Assembly: GCF_018417535.1 (NCBI RefSeq)
Contig: NZ_CP070978.1
Span: forward strand, 1,302,001-1,366,000
DNA from: Burkholderia pyrrocinia
Lineage (GTDB): Bacteria > Pseudomonadota > Gammaproteobacteria > Burkholderiales > Burkholderiaceae
Direction of reading: 5' to 3'
Length of the DNA: 64,000 bases
The translations under genes were made by a program, and so were the position numbers. The first letter of the stretch is position 1. Each line of letters starts with the position of its first letter. The notes beneath the pieces were generated by a model. That model was not told where the DNA came from. It searched no databases and worked only from the letters and a program-made list of their open reading frames with translations. Positions 27,290 to 35,283 of the stretch are shown piece by piece.

Positions 27290-28356
27290 GGAAACCGGGG
27301 ATCGAGATCGCGACAGGACGATTCTACGGGTATCCGCCCCGTTTTCTCCCGCGCATCGGCACACGCGTCGCAACTCGCCGCGTCGCCCTCGCAAAACACG
27401 GCGGCGGGCCCGTCGCGCGCATCGGGCGACGCGGCGCCGTGGCTGAGGATCTTTTCCCGCTCGGCGACGCGAAACTCGGTCGGCGACATCAGCAGGCGCT
27501 GGCGAAACAGCTTCGCGAGCCGCTCGCCGCTGCCGAACCCCGTGCGGCGCGCGACCTTGTCGGCCGGCAGCGTCGTATGGATCAGCATGTGGCACGCGCG
27601 CTCGAGCCGCACGTGCTGGACGAACTCGGTCGGCGTCACGCCGATCTCCTTCTTGAAGCGCCGCAGGAAATTGCGCTCGCTCATCGCGGCGGCCTGCGCG
27701 GCGTTCGCGATCGAGATGCGGTTCACGCTCTGCGCGCGCAGCCGCTGCGCCGACATCCGGATCGACGGGCTCGCGCTCAGTTCGCGAAACGCCCACATCG
27801 ACTGCGCAAAGCGCTGCTCGACCGGACGCAGCAGGTTGCTGGCGATCTCCTGCGCGGCGCTGTCGCCGAGATCGACGCGGAACATGTCGAGCGCGGCAGC
27901 GAACACATCGGTCTCGCCGGCCTGCAGTTCGACCGTCGCGGCGGTACGGCGCCCGGCCCTGCCGGGCCGCGCGTGGATCGCCGCCGATGGCCGCTGCGTG
28001 GCCGCGAGCGACGGCAGGTCCATCGCGTCGACGATCCAGCGCGCGTGCCGGCGAATGTCGGTCAGGCGACGCTGCAATGCAGCGTCCCAGTTGACGGCCG
28101 CACGGTCGCCGTGAAGATGAAAGAACGCGAGCGCACGGCGGCCGTGCTCGTCGCCGAGCGGATCGGCCGCGACGCTCACGCCGGACGACGACTGCAACAG
28201 TCCCCCGCTTTCGGATACGTACTTCAACTGGTAATCCGCACTGAACGCATGCAGGCGATTCGCCAGATTGAAAGCCTCGCCAAGACGCGCGGCCTGGGCC
28301 AACGAAAACCCCGTACTCAAATAGATAACGACCCACCTCTGATCTGCTGCATTCAC
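27238..28356 (-). CDS. AraC-family regulator, GlxA (DJ-1-like) type
   Basis: 372 residues from a GTG. Residues 1-190 resemble the degenerate DJ-1/PfpI domain of GlxA-type regulators. The C-terminus has two helix-turn-helix units: IANAAQAAAMSERNFLRRFKKEIGVTPTEFV, in shortened form AAMSERNFLRRF, and DKVARRTGFGSGERLAKLF. After the DNA-binding domain, an unusual tail of about 60 residues ends in a Pro-rich segment and overlaps mntH by 52 nt. The regulated genes are unknown; mntH is the obvious candidate. The GTG has a GGGGGC stretch upstream. Confidence 0.85.
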   Translation of the reverse strand: MNAADQRWVVIYLSTGFSLAQAARLGEAFNLANRLHAFSADYQLKYVSESGGLLQSSSGVSVAADPLGDEHGRRALAFFHLHGDRAAVNWDAALQRRLTDIRRHARWIVDAMDLPSLAATQRPSAAIHARPGRAGRRTAATVELQAGETDVFAAALDMFRVDLGDSAAQEIASNLLRPVEQRFAQSMWAFRELSASPSIRMSAQRLRAQSVNRISIANAAQAAAMSERNFLRRFKKEIGVTPTEFVQHVRLERACHMLIHTTLPADKVARRTGFGSGERLAKLFRQRLLMSPTEFRVAEREKILSHGAASPDARDGPAAVFCEGDAASCDACADAREKTGRIPVESSCRDLDPRFPCPSSPLPPPPPSARRK

Positions 28357-28794
28357 TGGCCAAGCCCCCGACTTGTTTCGACTTCTTCTAATACCGTCGA
28401 ACTGTCAGGCTTATATTTGGTTTGAATGCGTGCGACAGGACGGCTATCCCGAAATATGAAGCGACGGCATCTTAGCCGAACGGGTAGCGCCTTTGGCGCG
28501 AAATGGCCGACGGGGACAGCATGATGGCGGATTACTACAGGCTGTCGCGGACCGTTGGTATGCCGGCATGGAATCGTGCCTGTCGATGCAGCCGATCATT
28601 GCGGCCGTCATGCATCACGATGTACGCGTTTCGTTTCGTTGCGTCGCGCATCTGACGAAGCTGCGGTCGCGTATCGGTCGGAACGGCATCGACGTGCATT
28701 GAACGTCGTCGATCGCCGCACACGACGACCCGCGCATCGGTTGCCTGCGCATCCTTTAGAATCGATCCACCGTTCACCACGCCGTCCGCGCCCT
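28357..28794. promoter_or_regulatory. Divergent intergenic region between two regulator genes
   Basis: 438 bp between the AraC-type gene (minus) and the LysR-type gene (plus), without a supported gene. Short frames here show no recognisable protein. AT-richer sequence at 28380-28460 is a likely promoter area. LysR-type regulators usually bind such divergent regions, but the neighbour here is another regulator, not an evident metabolic target. Confidence 0.4.
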
Positions 28795-29718
28795 GTGCCC
28801 GCCGATCACCGTCTCGACCTGAACCTGTTTCGCGTGCTCGACGCCGTCTACGTGCATGGCGGCATCGGCGCGGCCGCCCGCGCGCTGCATCTCACGCAGC
28901 CTGCGGTCACGCACGCGCTCAACCGGCTGCGCGCGCATTTCGACGATCCGCTGTTCGTGCGCCAGGGCAACCGCGTGGTGCCGACCGAACGCACGCGGTC
29001 GATCATCGCGGACGTGCAGTTGCACCTGAAGGGCCTGCAAGGCACCGCGCGCGATCCGTCGGCATTCGATCCCGCGACGCTCGACCTGAGTGTCGCGGTC
29101 GGCATTCGCGACGTGCTCGAATCGATCGCGCTGCCGCGAATCGTCGCCGCGTTCGCCGACGAAGCGCCGGGCCTGCGGCTCGTGAGCCGCCGTATCGCGG
29201 TGCCCGACATCGAGCGCGAACTCGCATCGGGCAATCTCGATCTGGTCGTCGATCGTCGCGTGCAGACGGGCCCGCGCATTGCCACCGAACACCTGCTCGA
29301 CGATTCGCTCGTCGTCGCGCTGCGCCGCGATCATCCGCTTGCGCGCGACCCGCTGCGGCGCGGCGACTATTTCGCAGCGCAACATATCGCGGTGTCGTCG
29401 TTCGGCGAACCGCAATCGCTCGATGTACTGCTCGGCAACGACGGCCGCTTCCGCGATATCCGGCTCACCTGCCAGCACTATTTCGCCGCGTGCCAGATCG
29501 CCGCGACCGGCAACTTGCTGGTCACGCTGCCGCACACCTATGCGCTGCGGATGGCCGCGCTGCTGCCGATCGTCGTGCGGCCGCTGCCGCTGCGGCTCAA
29601 GCCGTTCCCGCTGCTTGCGTACTGGCACGAATCGCGCGACACCGATCGCGCGCACCAGTGGGTGCGCGAACGCATCGCCGCACTCGTGCGCAGCAGCGCC
29701 GGCGTCGCCGACGCGTAG
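28795..29718 (+). CDS. LysR-family transcriptional regulator
   Basis: 307 residues from a GTG at 28795, the usual family length. The N-terminal winged helix-turn-helix (LNLFRVLDAVYVHGGIGAAA, HLTQPAVTHALNRLRAHFDD) resembles the NodD/PcpR-like branch. It is followed by a periplasmic-binding-type effector domain. The gene lies 98 bp upstream of an OsmC-family gene on the same strand. Its effector and targets are not evident. Confidence 0.9.
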   Translation: MPADHRLDLNLFRVLDAVYVHGGIGAAARALHLTQPAVTHALNRLRAHFDDPLFVRQGNRVVPTERTRSIIADVQLHLKGLQGTARDPSAFDPATLDLSVAVGIRDVLESIALPRIVAAFADEAPGLRLVSRRIAVPDIERELASGNLDLVVDRRVQTGPRIATEHLLDDSLVVALRRDHPLARDPLRRGDYFAAQHIAVSSFGEPQSLDVLLGNDGRFRDIRLTCQHYFAACQIAATGNLLVTLPHTYALRMAALLPIVVRPLPLRLKPFPLLAYWHESRDTDRAHQWVRERIAALVRSSAGVADA

Positions 29719-29816
29719 GCACGCAGCGTACGCCGTCAGGATCGAAACGGTATGCTGACGGCTTCGCGCTGCCACGCGGCGCCCGCCTCCTTCTTCCCGC
29801 TTATCGGAGACTTGCC

Positions 29817-30218
29817 ATGTCGCTCATCCATGCCGCCGCCGTCCTCGATGCCGACGCGCCCGACTACGTCGTCCAGCTTCAGGCCGGCACGCACGCGCTG
29901 ACCGGCGACGAAGCGCCGCGCGAAGGCGGCCAGGATCGCGGGCCGGCGCCGTACGAGTTCGTGCTGGCCGGTCTCGCGCAATGCACGGCCGCGACGCTGC
30001 GTATGTATATGCAGCGCAAATCGTGGCCGGCCGCGCGCATCGACGTGCGCACCGAGCTGCATGCCGATCGCGAAGGCGACCAATTCGTGCGCCGCGTCGT
30101 GACGCTCGACGGCCCGCTCGACGACGCACAACGCCAGCGCCTCGCGGAGATCTGCGAGAAGACGCCGGTGACGCAGTTCATCAAGCGCGGCACGCGGATC
30201 GAGACGACGTTGAACTGA
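29817..30218 (+). CDS. OsmC/Ohr-family protein
   Basis: 133 residues. The OsmC fold is indicated by LTGDEAPREGGQDRGPAPYE and the strand-helix block VLAGLAQCTAATLRMYMQRK with one conserved cysteine. The second peroxidatic cysteine lies in EICEKTPVTQFI. OsmC/Ohr proteins reduce organic hydroperoxides with two cysteines. This one is closer to the YhfA/OsmC-like branch than to true Ohr. It is convergent with a DyP-type peroxidase gene, across a strong terminator. Confidence 0.85.
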   Translation: MSLIHAAAVLDADAPDYVVQLQAGTHALTGDEAPREGGQDRGPAPYEFVLAGLAQCTAATLRMYMQRKSWPAARIDVRTELHADREGDQFVRRVVTLDGPLDDAQRQRLAEICEKTPVTQFIKRGTRIETTLN

Positions 30219-30268
30219 CGCGTGCGGCGCACGGCAAGCGGCACACGATCGCCGCTCCACCAAACAAA

Positions 30269-30303
30269 ACGGGCGGGCCGCGCACGATGCGCGGCCCGCC
30301 CGT
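30269..30303 (-). terminator. Rho-independent terminator between convergent osmC-like and dyp genes
   Basis: ACGGGCGGGCCGCGCA (30269-30284) pairs perfectly with 30288-30303 (16-bp stem, three-base loop). On the minus strand it runs into TTTTGTTTG, so it chiefly ends the peroxidase transcript, but it can also serve the plus strand. Confidence 0.85.
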
Positions 30304-30323
30304 CCGTTGGTGCCGTCAGGCGC

Positions 30324-31205
30324 TTACAGTCCGAGCGCCGACAAATCCAGCTTGCCGCCCTTCATCGGCGGGCACCAGAAATACGCGCCCGTCAGCGGCC
30401 GCGTGAAGCGGAACAGGCCGTCGACGATCCCGTCGTCCGCGCCGCTCATGCGGCGCATCTGCACGTCGAACGCGCGGAACGAGCAGCCGAACGCGACGAA
30501 GTAGAGGCCCGCGCGGCGCGCGTCCGACCACGGCGACGAACGGCGCAGCATGAACGCCTCCGGCTCGAAGCTTTCCTGCGCGGTGCGCTTCACGTGCGCG
30601 AACTCGGGTGCGTCGTCGAGCTCCTCGTTGTCCGAGCGGCGACGCCCGATGATGTTGTCCATGTCGCCCGACGGAATGCGCTCCATCTGGTCGAAGTCGT
30701 GCAGCCATTGCTGGACTGCGACGAAGCTCGAACCGTCGAGCCCCGCGCCCTGCCCCGTCACGATCGCCGCGTCGAGCGCGTCGTCGCCGGTCGGGTTCTC
30801 GGTGCCGTCCTCGTAACCGGACAGGTCGCGATCGTTCGAATAGCGGAAGCCGTCGACGGCGTCCTGCAGCGCGAACGCCGGCGCCAGCGCGCGTTCGATC
30901 GCCCGCGCGCGCAGCACGATCTCGCCGCGATCGTCGGCGCGCAGCCAGACCCACACGTCGGCCGGCGTCGCCGGCAGCGTGCGGTCCTTCACCGCGAACG
31001 CCGGGTAGTCGGTCAGGCCCGAAACCGGGCGCCCGAGGTGCGCTGCCAGCGCCTGTCCGAAACCGACGACCGTGTCGCGTCCGTCGACGATCTCGCGCAG
31101 CGCGGCCAGTGCCGCCGCCACATTGCCGTCATTCGAAATCGTGAAAGTGAGGTATCGGGCCGCCGTGTCGATCGGAGCCAGGATGCCTTGCTGAACGTCG
31201 CTCAT
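30324..31205 (-). CDS. DyP-type heme peroxidase
   Basis: 293 residues from the ATG at 31205, with GAGGAAACG upstream. It carries the DyP signature GXXDG as GYEDGTENP with the catalytic Asp, a proximal His in PEFAHVKRT, a distal Arg in IGRRRSDN, and the C-terminal FTRPLTGAYFWCPP block. There is no Tat signal, consistent with the cytoplasmic YfeX/B-type subgroup. DyP enzymes oxidise dyes, porphyrinogens or lignin-like compounds with H2O2. No encapsulin gene is adjacent, so a role in general peroxide or heme handling is more likely. Confidence 0.93.
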   Translation of the reverse strand: MSDVQQGILAPIDTAARYLTFTISNDGNVAAALAALREIVDGRDTVVGFGQALAAHLGRPVSGLTDYPAFAVKDRTLPATPADVWVWLRADDRGEIVLRARAIERALAPAFALQDAVDGFRYSNDRDLSGYEDGTENPTGDDALDAAIVTGQGAGLDGSSFVAVQQWLHDFDQMERIPSGDMDNIIGRRRSDNEELDDAPEFAHVKRTAQESFEPEAFMLRRSSPWSDARRAGLYFVAFGCSFRAFDVQMRRMSGADDGIVDGLFRFTRPLTGAYFWCPPMKGGKLDLSALGL

Positions 31206-31407
31206 CGTTTCCTCAGGAGTGTATCGGGGTAAATCTGCGAGGCCCGCGTCGGCCGGCCGCTCGTCGTGCCGGGCCGCGCGCGCCGTCACGTGCCTCGGAC
31301 GCCGAAGTGTAATGGATGCGCCACCGCTTCGCGGAAAGCCCGCGAAAGAAGGGCCGAAACCCTGAATACTAACCGTATCGACGCCGCAACGCCGCATTCG
31401 TCAGACG

Positions 31408-31437
31408 TTGCAGCGTGCAGAACACTACTGATAGAAT
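31408..31437 (+). promoter_or_regulatory. Sigma-70-type promoter of the ABC exporter transcript
   Basis: TTGCAG (31408-31413) and TAGAAT (31432-31437) are separated by 18 bp. Transcription would begin near 31444, leaving a leader of about 270 nt that contains a small ORF and a hairpin (CGGGTT/AACCCG, 31569-31587) before the exporter gene. Confidence 0.55.
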
Positions 31438-31490
31438 CTTTACACGTCTTTTCGGCGTCCTTTCAACCGTTCACTTCAGGGGAGGTGCAG

Positions 31491-31541
31491 ATGTTCCGAA
31501 TGCCAGCAACCTTCCCGAACGTGGTCCCACGGCGTAGCTGA
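31491..31541 (+). CDS. 16-residue leader ORF ahead of the ABC exporter
   Basis: ATG at 31491 follows an unusually good ribosome site (AGGGGAGGTGCAG). The peptide is MFRMPATFPNVVPRRS and ends at TGA 31539-31541. It lies 50 bp after a promoter-like sequence and 170 bp before the exporter start. The sequence between contains a small hairpin. A regulatory leader peptide or a small protein is possible. The evidence is the strength and spacing of the translation signal alone. Confidence 0.45.
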   Translation: MFRMPATFPNVVPRRS

Positions 31542-31711
31542 TCCAGCCCGCCGTCCGCGTCGGCTCCCGGGTTTTCCGCTAACCCGTCAGCCGCGCTGTT
31601 CCCGACAGCCCGTTTCGTTCCGCCCGCGTTTTCCACGCGGCTCCGGCTGTTGCGTTTTCGACGTTCTCCGAACCGGAAAGTCCCGTCGCGCGATGCGCCG
31701 GGCAACGATAA

Positions 31712-33574
31712 ATGACCAGAAAAACCTCCCATCTGGGCGGCCACGCATTCAAGGCCGTCTTCGGCTTCACCATCCGCTACTGGCGCAAGCAGCCGGCACG
31801 CATCGCCACGGTCGCGACCTTCGCGCTGCTCGCCGCGCTCGCCGACGTGCTCACGCCGCTGTTCGCCGGCCGCCTCGTCGACGCGCTGTCGACCGGCCTG
31901 ACCGACCGCGCCGCCGCGTGGCATTCCGCCGTCGCCGCGTTCGGCACGCTCGCCGCGCTCGGCATCGGCGCGACGGTGCTGCGGCAAGGCGTCTACCTGA
32001 ACATCATCACGCTCACGCTGAAGATGATGAGCGAGATCGCCGCCGCGTCGTTCCATCGCGTGCAGCGCTTCTCGACCGACTGGCACGCGAACAGCTTCGC
32101 CGGCTCGACCGTGCGCAAGATCACGCGCGGCATCTGGGCGCTCGACCTGCTGAACGACACCGTGCTGATCGCGCTGCTGCCATCGGTCACGATGCTGGTC
32201 GGCGCAACCGTGCTGCTCGGCACGCACTGGCCCGTGATGGGGCTCGTCGTCGGCGCGGGCTCGCTGCTGTACATCGCGGTGACGGTCGCCGTGTCGCTCG
32301 GCATCGTCGCGCCGGCCGCGCGGCTCGGCAACCTGTGGGATACGCGCATGGGCGGCGCACTCGCCGATGCGGTGAGCTGCAACGCGGTCGTCAAGGCATT
32401 CGGTGCGGAAACGCGCGAGGAAGCGCGGCTCGCACGCGTGATCGGCAAGTGGCGGCAGCGCACGCGCCGCACGTGGGTGCGCGGCACGTTCAACGGCGGG
32501 TTGCAGGGCGCGATGCTCGTCGCGATGCAGGCCGCGATGATCGGCGTCGCGTTGCGGCTGTGGGCAAACGACGAGGCGAGCGTCGGCGACATCGCGTTTG
32601 CGCTGACGATGTTCTTCATGCTGCAGGGTTACCTGCGCGACGTCGGCATGCATATCCGCAACCTGCAGCGCTCGGTGAACGACATGGAGGAACTCGTCGC
32701 GCTCGAACGCCAGCCGCTCGGCATCGACGATCGCCCCGGCGCGCCGGCCATCCGGATCGGGCAAGGCGAGATCCGCTTCGAGCACGTGACGTTCCGCTAC
32801 GGCAACCATCCGGTGCCGCTGTACGACGATTTCTCGATGCGAATCGCGCCGGGCGAGCGCGTGGGCCTCGTCGGCCACTCGGGGTCCGGCAAGACGACGT
32901 TCATCAAGCTGATCCAGCGCCTGTACGACGTGTCGGACGGCCGCATCACGATCGACGGCCAGGACATCGCGCGCGTGCGGCAGGATACGCTGCGCAGCCA
33001 GATCGCGATCGTCCAGCAGGAGCCCGTGCTGTTCCACCGCACGCTCGCGGAGAACATCGCGTATGCGCGCCCCGACGCGAGCCGCGCGGACATCGAGCGC
33101 GCCGCGCGGCTCGCCAGCGCGCACGACTTCATCGCGACGCTGCCGGACGGTTATGACACGCTCGTCGGCGAACGCGGGATCAAGCTGTCGGGCGGCGAGC
33201 GCCAGCGCGTCGCGATCGCGCGCGCGTTCCTCGCCGATGCGCCGATCCTGATCCTCGACGAAGCGACGTCGAGCCTCGACAGCGAAAGCGAGCTGCTGAT
33301 CCAGCAGGCGATGGAGCGGCTGATGGTCGGCCGCACGACGCTCGTCGTCGCGCACCGGCTGTCGACCGTGCGCGCGCTCGATCGGCTGCTCGTGCTCGAT
33401 CGCGGCAAGGTGATCGAGGAAGGCAACCACGACGCGCTGATCCGCATCGACGGCGGCATCTACCGCCGGCTGTTCGAGCGGCAGGCGCTGGAGCTCGCGA
33501 AGGGGCTGATCGATTCGCCGCGGCGCACGGCGGACGATGATGTCGGGCCGCTGGGCGAGCCGGCCGAGGCGTAA
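31712..33574 (+). CDS. ABC transporter half-exporter (fused permease and ATPase)
   Basis: 620 residues. An N-terminal six-helix transmembrane domain (about 1-320) is followed by a complete nucleotide-binding domain: Walker A GHSGSGKTTF, Q-loop IVQQEPVLFHRTLAENI, signature LSGGERQR, Walker B ILILDEATSSLD and the switch AHRLST. This is the architecture of type IV exporters that work as dimers (MsbA/multidrug/peptide type). The substrate is unknown. A 16-codon leader ORF precedes it. Two hairpins follow its stop. Confidence 0.92.
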   Translation: MTRKTSHLGGHAFKAVFGFTIRYWRKQPARIATVATFALLAALADVLTPLFAGRLVDALSTGLTDRAAAWHSAVAAFGTLAALGIGATVLRQGVYLNIITLTLKMMSEIAAASFHRVQRFSTDWHANSFAGSTVRKITRGIWALDLLNDTVLIALLPSVTMLVGATVLLGTHWPVMGLVVGAGSLLYIAVTVAVSLGIVAPAARLGNLWDTRMGGALADAVSCNAVVKAFGAETREEARLARVIGKWRQRTRRTWVRGTFNGGLQGAMLVAMQAAMIGVALRLWANDEASVGDIAFALTMFFMLQGYLRDVGMHIRNLQRSVNDMEELVALERQPLGIDDRPGAPAIRIGQGEIRFEHVTFRYGNHPVPLYDDFSMRIAPGERVGLVGHSGSGKTTFIKLIQRLYDVSDGRITIDGQDIARVRQDTLRSQIAIVQQEPVLFHRTLAENIAYARPDASRADIERAARLASAHDFIATLPDGYDTLVGERGIKLSGGERQRVAIARAFLADAPILILDEATSSLDSESELLIQQAMERLMVGRTTLVVAHRLSTVRALDRLLVLDRGKVIEEGNHDALIRIDGGIYRRLFERQALELAKGLIDSPRRTADDDVGPLGEPAEA

Positions 33575-33591
33575 CGCAAGCGTGTCGCGAT

Positions 33592-33626
33592 GCAGCCCGG
33601 CGGTACGGTCGTCACCGCCGGGCTGC
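33592..33626 (+). terminator. 13-bp stem hairpin after the ABC exporter
   Basis: GCAGCCCGGCGGT (33592-33604) pairs with ACCGCCGGGCTGC (33614-33626). It has no U-tract and sits 18 bp after the exporter stop, ahead of a second, canonical terminator. Confidence 0.5.
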
Positions 33627-33650
33627 GTCGACACAACCGGATTCGGATCG

Positions 33651-33680
33651 AGGCCGTGCCACGTGCACGGCCTGTTTTTT
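33651..33680 (+). terminator. Rho-independent terminator upstream of ribE
   Basis: AGGCCGTGC (33651-33659) and GCACGGCCT (33665-33673) pair across a five-base loop and are followed by G and six T. This isolates the riboflavin synthase gene from the ABC exporter. Confidence 0.9.
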
Positions 33681-33785
33681 GCGTCCGCGCATATCGCCGG
33701 CCTCCCTTGAACCGCGCGCCACGGCGTCGCCTTTCCCCGGATCACTTATCATGTCGACCAGGAAATTTGCGACGAGGGATCGACC

Positions 33786-34499
33786 ATGTTTACAGGAATT
33801 GTCCAGGGTGTTGGCGCCATCAAGGCCATCAAGGATCACGGCGAACTGAGAACGTTCAGCATCGAATTTCCCGAGCGGTTTACCGACGGCATCGAGATCG
33901 GCGCCAGCGTCTCGGTCGACGGCGTGTGCCTGACGGTGACGACCATCCATTCGCCGGAGCTGATCGACTTCGACGTGATGTTGCCGAGCCTGAAAATCAC
34001 CACGCTGGCCGACCTGGCGACAGGCGCGCGGATCAACGTGGAGCGGGCCGCGAAGGACGGCGCGGAAATCGGCGGGCATCCGCTGTCCGGCCATGTCGAC
34101 TTCACGGGGACCATCCTGCACATCGCGTCGTCCGAACACAACCGGATGGTTCGCATCGGCGTGCCCGCCGATTTCAAACGATATGTTTTCGCAAAGGGCT
34201 ATATCGCCATCAACGGCTGCAGCCTCACCGTTTCGGACGTCAATCGCGATGAAGGCTGGTTTGAAGTCTGGCTGATTCCCGAAACGCGACGCGCAACCAC
34301 CTTCGATGCGAAGGGCGTCAACGACAAGGTCAACATCGAGATCGAGCGAAGCACCCAGGTCGTCGTCGATACGATCCGGGAATCGGTCAAGGAAACGCTC
34401 GGTGAATTGACCGGCATCGTCACGACGCTGCTGGCAGAAAAAGGCGTCGATATCGAGGAACTGCTGGCCCGCAACGTCGCGCGCCTGCCGAAGAAGTAA
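33786..34499 (+). CDS. ribE: Riboflavin synthase, alpha chain
   Basis: 237 residues. Two lumazine-binding halves are seen. The first has MFTGIVQGVGAI, then VDGVCLTV and GGHPLSGHVD. The second has KGYIAINGCSLTVSDVNRD and LIPETRRATTFDA. The enzyme dismutates two 6,7-dimethyl-8-ribityllumazine molecules to riboflavin. It lies alone, without ribBD/ribH neighbours and without a recognisable FMN riboswitch. The C-terminus is about 25 residues longer than the E. coli protein and charged. It may be a second copy besides one in a rib operon; that cannot be judged from this window. Confidence 0.9.
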   Translation: MFTGIVQGVGAIKAIKDHGELRTFSIEFPERFTDGIEIGASVSVDGVCLTVTTIHSPELIDFDVMLPSLKITTLADLATGARINVERAAKDGAEIGGHPLSGHVDFTGTILHIASSEHNRMVRIGVPADFKRYVFAKGYIAINGCSLTVSDVNRDEGWFEVWLIPETRRATTFDAKGVNDKVNIEIERSTQVVVDTIRESVKETLGELTGIVTTLLAEKGVDIEELLARNVARLPKK

Positions 34500-34513
34500 C
34501 GGATGCCGGTTTC

Positions 34514-34617
34514 CTAGGTGATCCGCTGGATCACCGAGTACCGGCTTCCGTCGGCAAACACCTCGACCCACGGTTCCGATTCCTCGAACGTCCAGAGGAC
34601 GAATTTAGGGGTAGCTC
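34514..34617 (-). pseudogene. Short C-terminal gene fragment
   Basis: On the minus strand a frame of about 33 codons reads PKFVLWTFEESEPWVEVFA, continues DGSRYSVIQRIT and stops at TAG 34514-34516. Composition and codon use look protein-like, but upstream it meets a stop, with only a TTG as possible start and no ribosome site. I do not recognise the family. It is best read as the tail of a lost gene, or a very small protein. Confidence 0.35.
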
Positions 34618-34665
34618 GCAATCACCCCCCGGATTGCGGGCAACCACGATGCGTCGATCGAACGC

Positions 34666-35226
34666 TCATGAGCATTCGATCGATGGCAAGGACGCCACGA
34701 TAAAGCGTTCAATGTCCGCCGCAAGTCGTTCCGGTGATCCGTTGCTCGCAAACCGATTGCAGCTCAAACGCATGAACGCGGGAAATCGATCGCGGATTTT
34801 GCGCATCTCGTCTGCTTCATTGGCGTTCAGATACGGTCTCGACATTTGACGATCCACGACAAGTTTGGCGCAGCTCTCGAGATCGAACGCGGGTAACAGG
34901 AGAGACGTCCGCGCATCCTCCTCGATGCAACGGCGAAGTGCCGAATAGGCCGGCGTGACATCCGCCGGATACAGCATGAACCCGGACGAAACCGCGCAAA
35001 TCGCAGGCGCTGAAATACCGCGTTTGAGTTGCTCGTATAGCCGGACGTTGTGCGTTGCGTATTCGACATATCCGTGGTCCCGGATGAAGTCGGCGATGTT
35101 CCCGTGCGACGCCAGGAAGCATTGATCCACATCGAGAAACCGCCAGTTCAAGCGATCCGCAACGATTGCCCCAACGGTTGTTTTGCCGGCGCCTCCCGGC
35201 CCGATGAGATGAGCAAGCAACGACAC
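34666..35226 (-). CDS. Shikimate-kinase-like P-loop protein
   Basis: 186 residues from a GTG at 35226, chosen because GGAGG lies six bases upstream; the ATG at 35247 is part of that region. A Walker A motif, GPGGAGKTTVG, is followed by VADRLNWRFLDVDQCF, as in shikimate and gluconate kinases. The LID and shikimate-binding Arg residues are not clearly conserved, and the C-terminal half is unusual. It is probably a small-molecule or nucleoside kinase of unknown substrate. GC content is lower than in its neighbours, which suggests acquisition by transfer. Confidence 0.7.
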   Translation of the reverse strand: MSLLAHLIGPGGAGKTTVGAIVADRLNWRFLDVDQCFLASHGNIADFIRDHGYVEYATHNVRLYEQLKRGISAPAICAVSSGFMLYPADVTPAYSALRRCIEEDARTSLLLPAFDLESCAKLVVDRQMSRPYLNANEADEMRKIRDRFPAFMRLSCNRFASNGSPERLAADIERFIVASLPSIECS

Positions 35227-35283
35227 GTTCAACCTCCGACATCGCATGATTCAAGTTCCCGGAAGATTCGCGACGAGCCCGCC

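Noticed and set aside
28493..28780. Short ORFs on both strands between the AraC-type and LysR-type genes
   Set aside because: They overlap each other, lack ribosome sites and have no recognisable sequence; the region is better read as regulatory.
33590..33785. FMN riboswitch upstream of ribE
   Set aside because: None of the conserved FMN aptamer blocks could be found; the structures here are two terminator-like hairpins.
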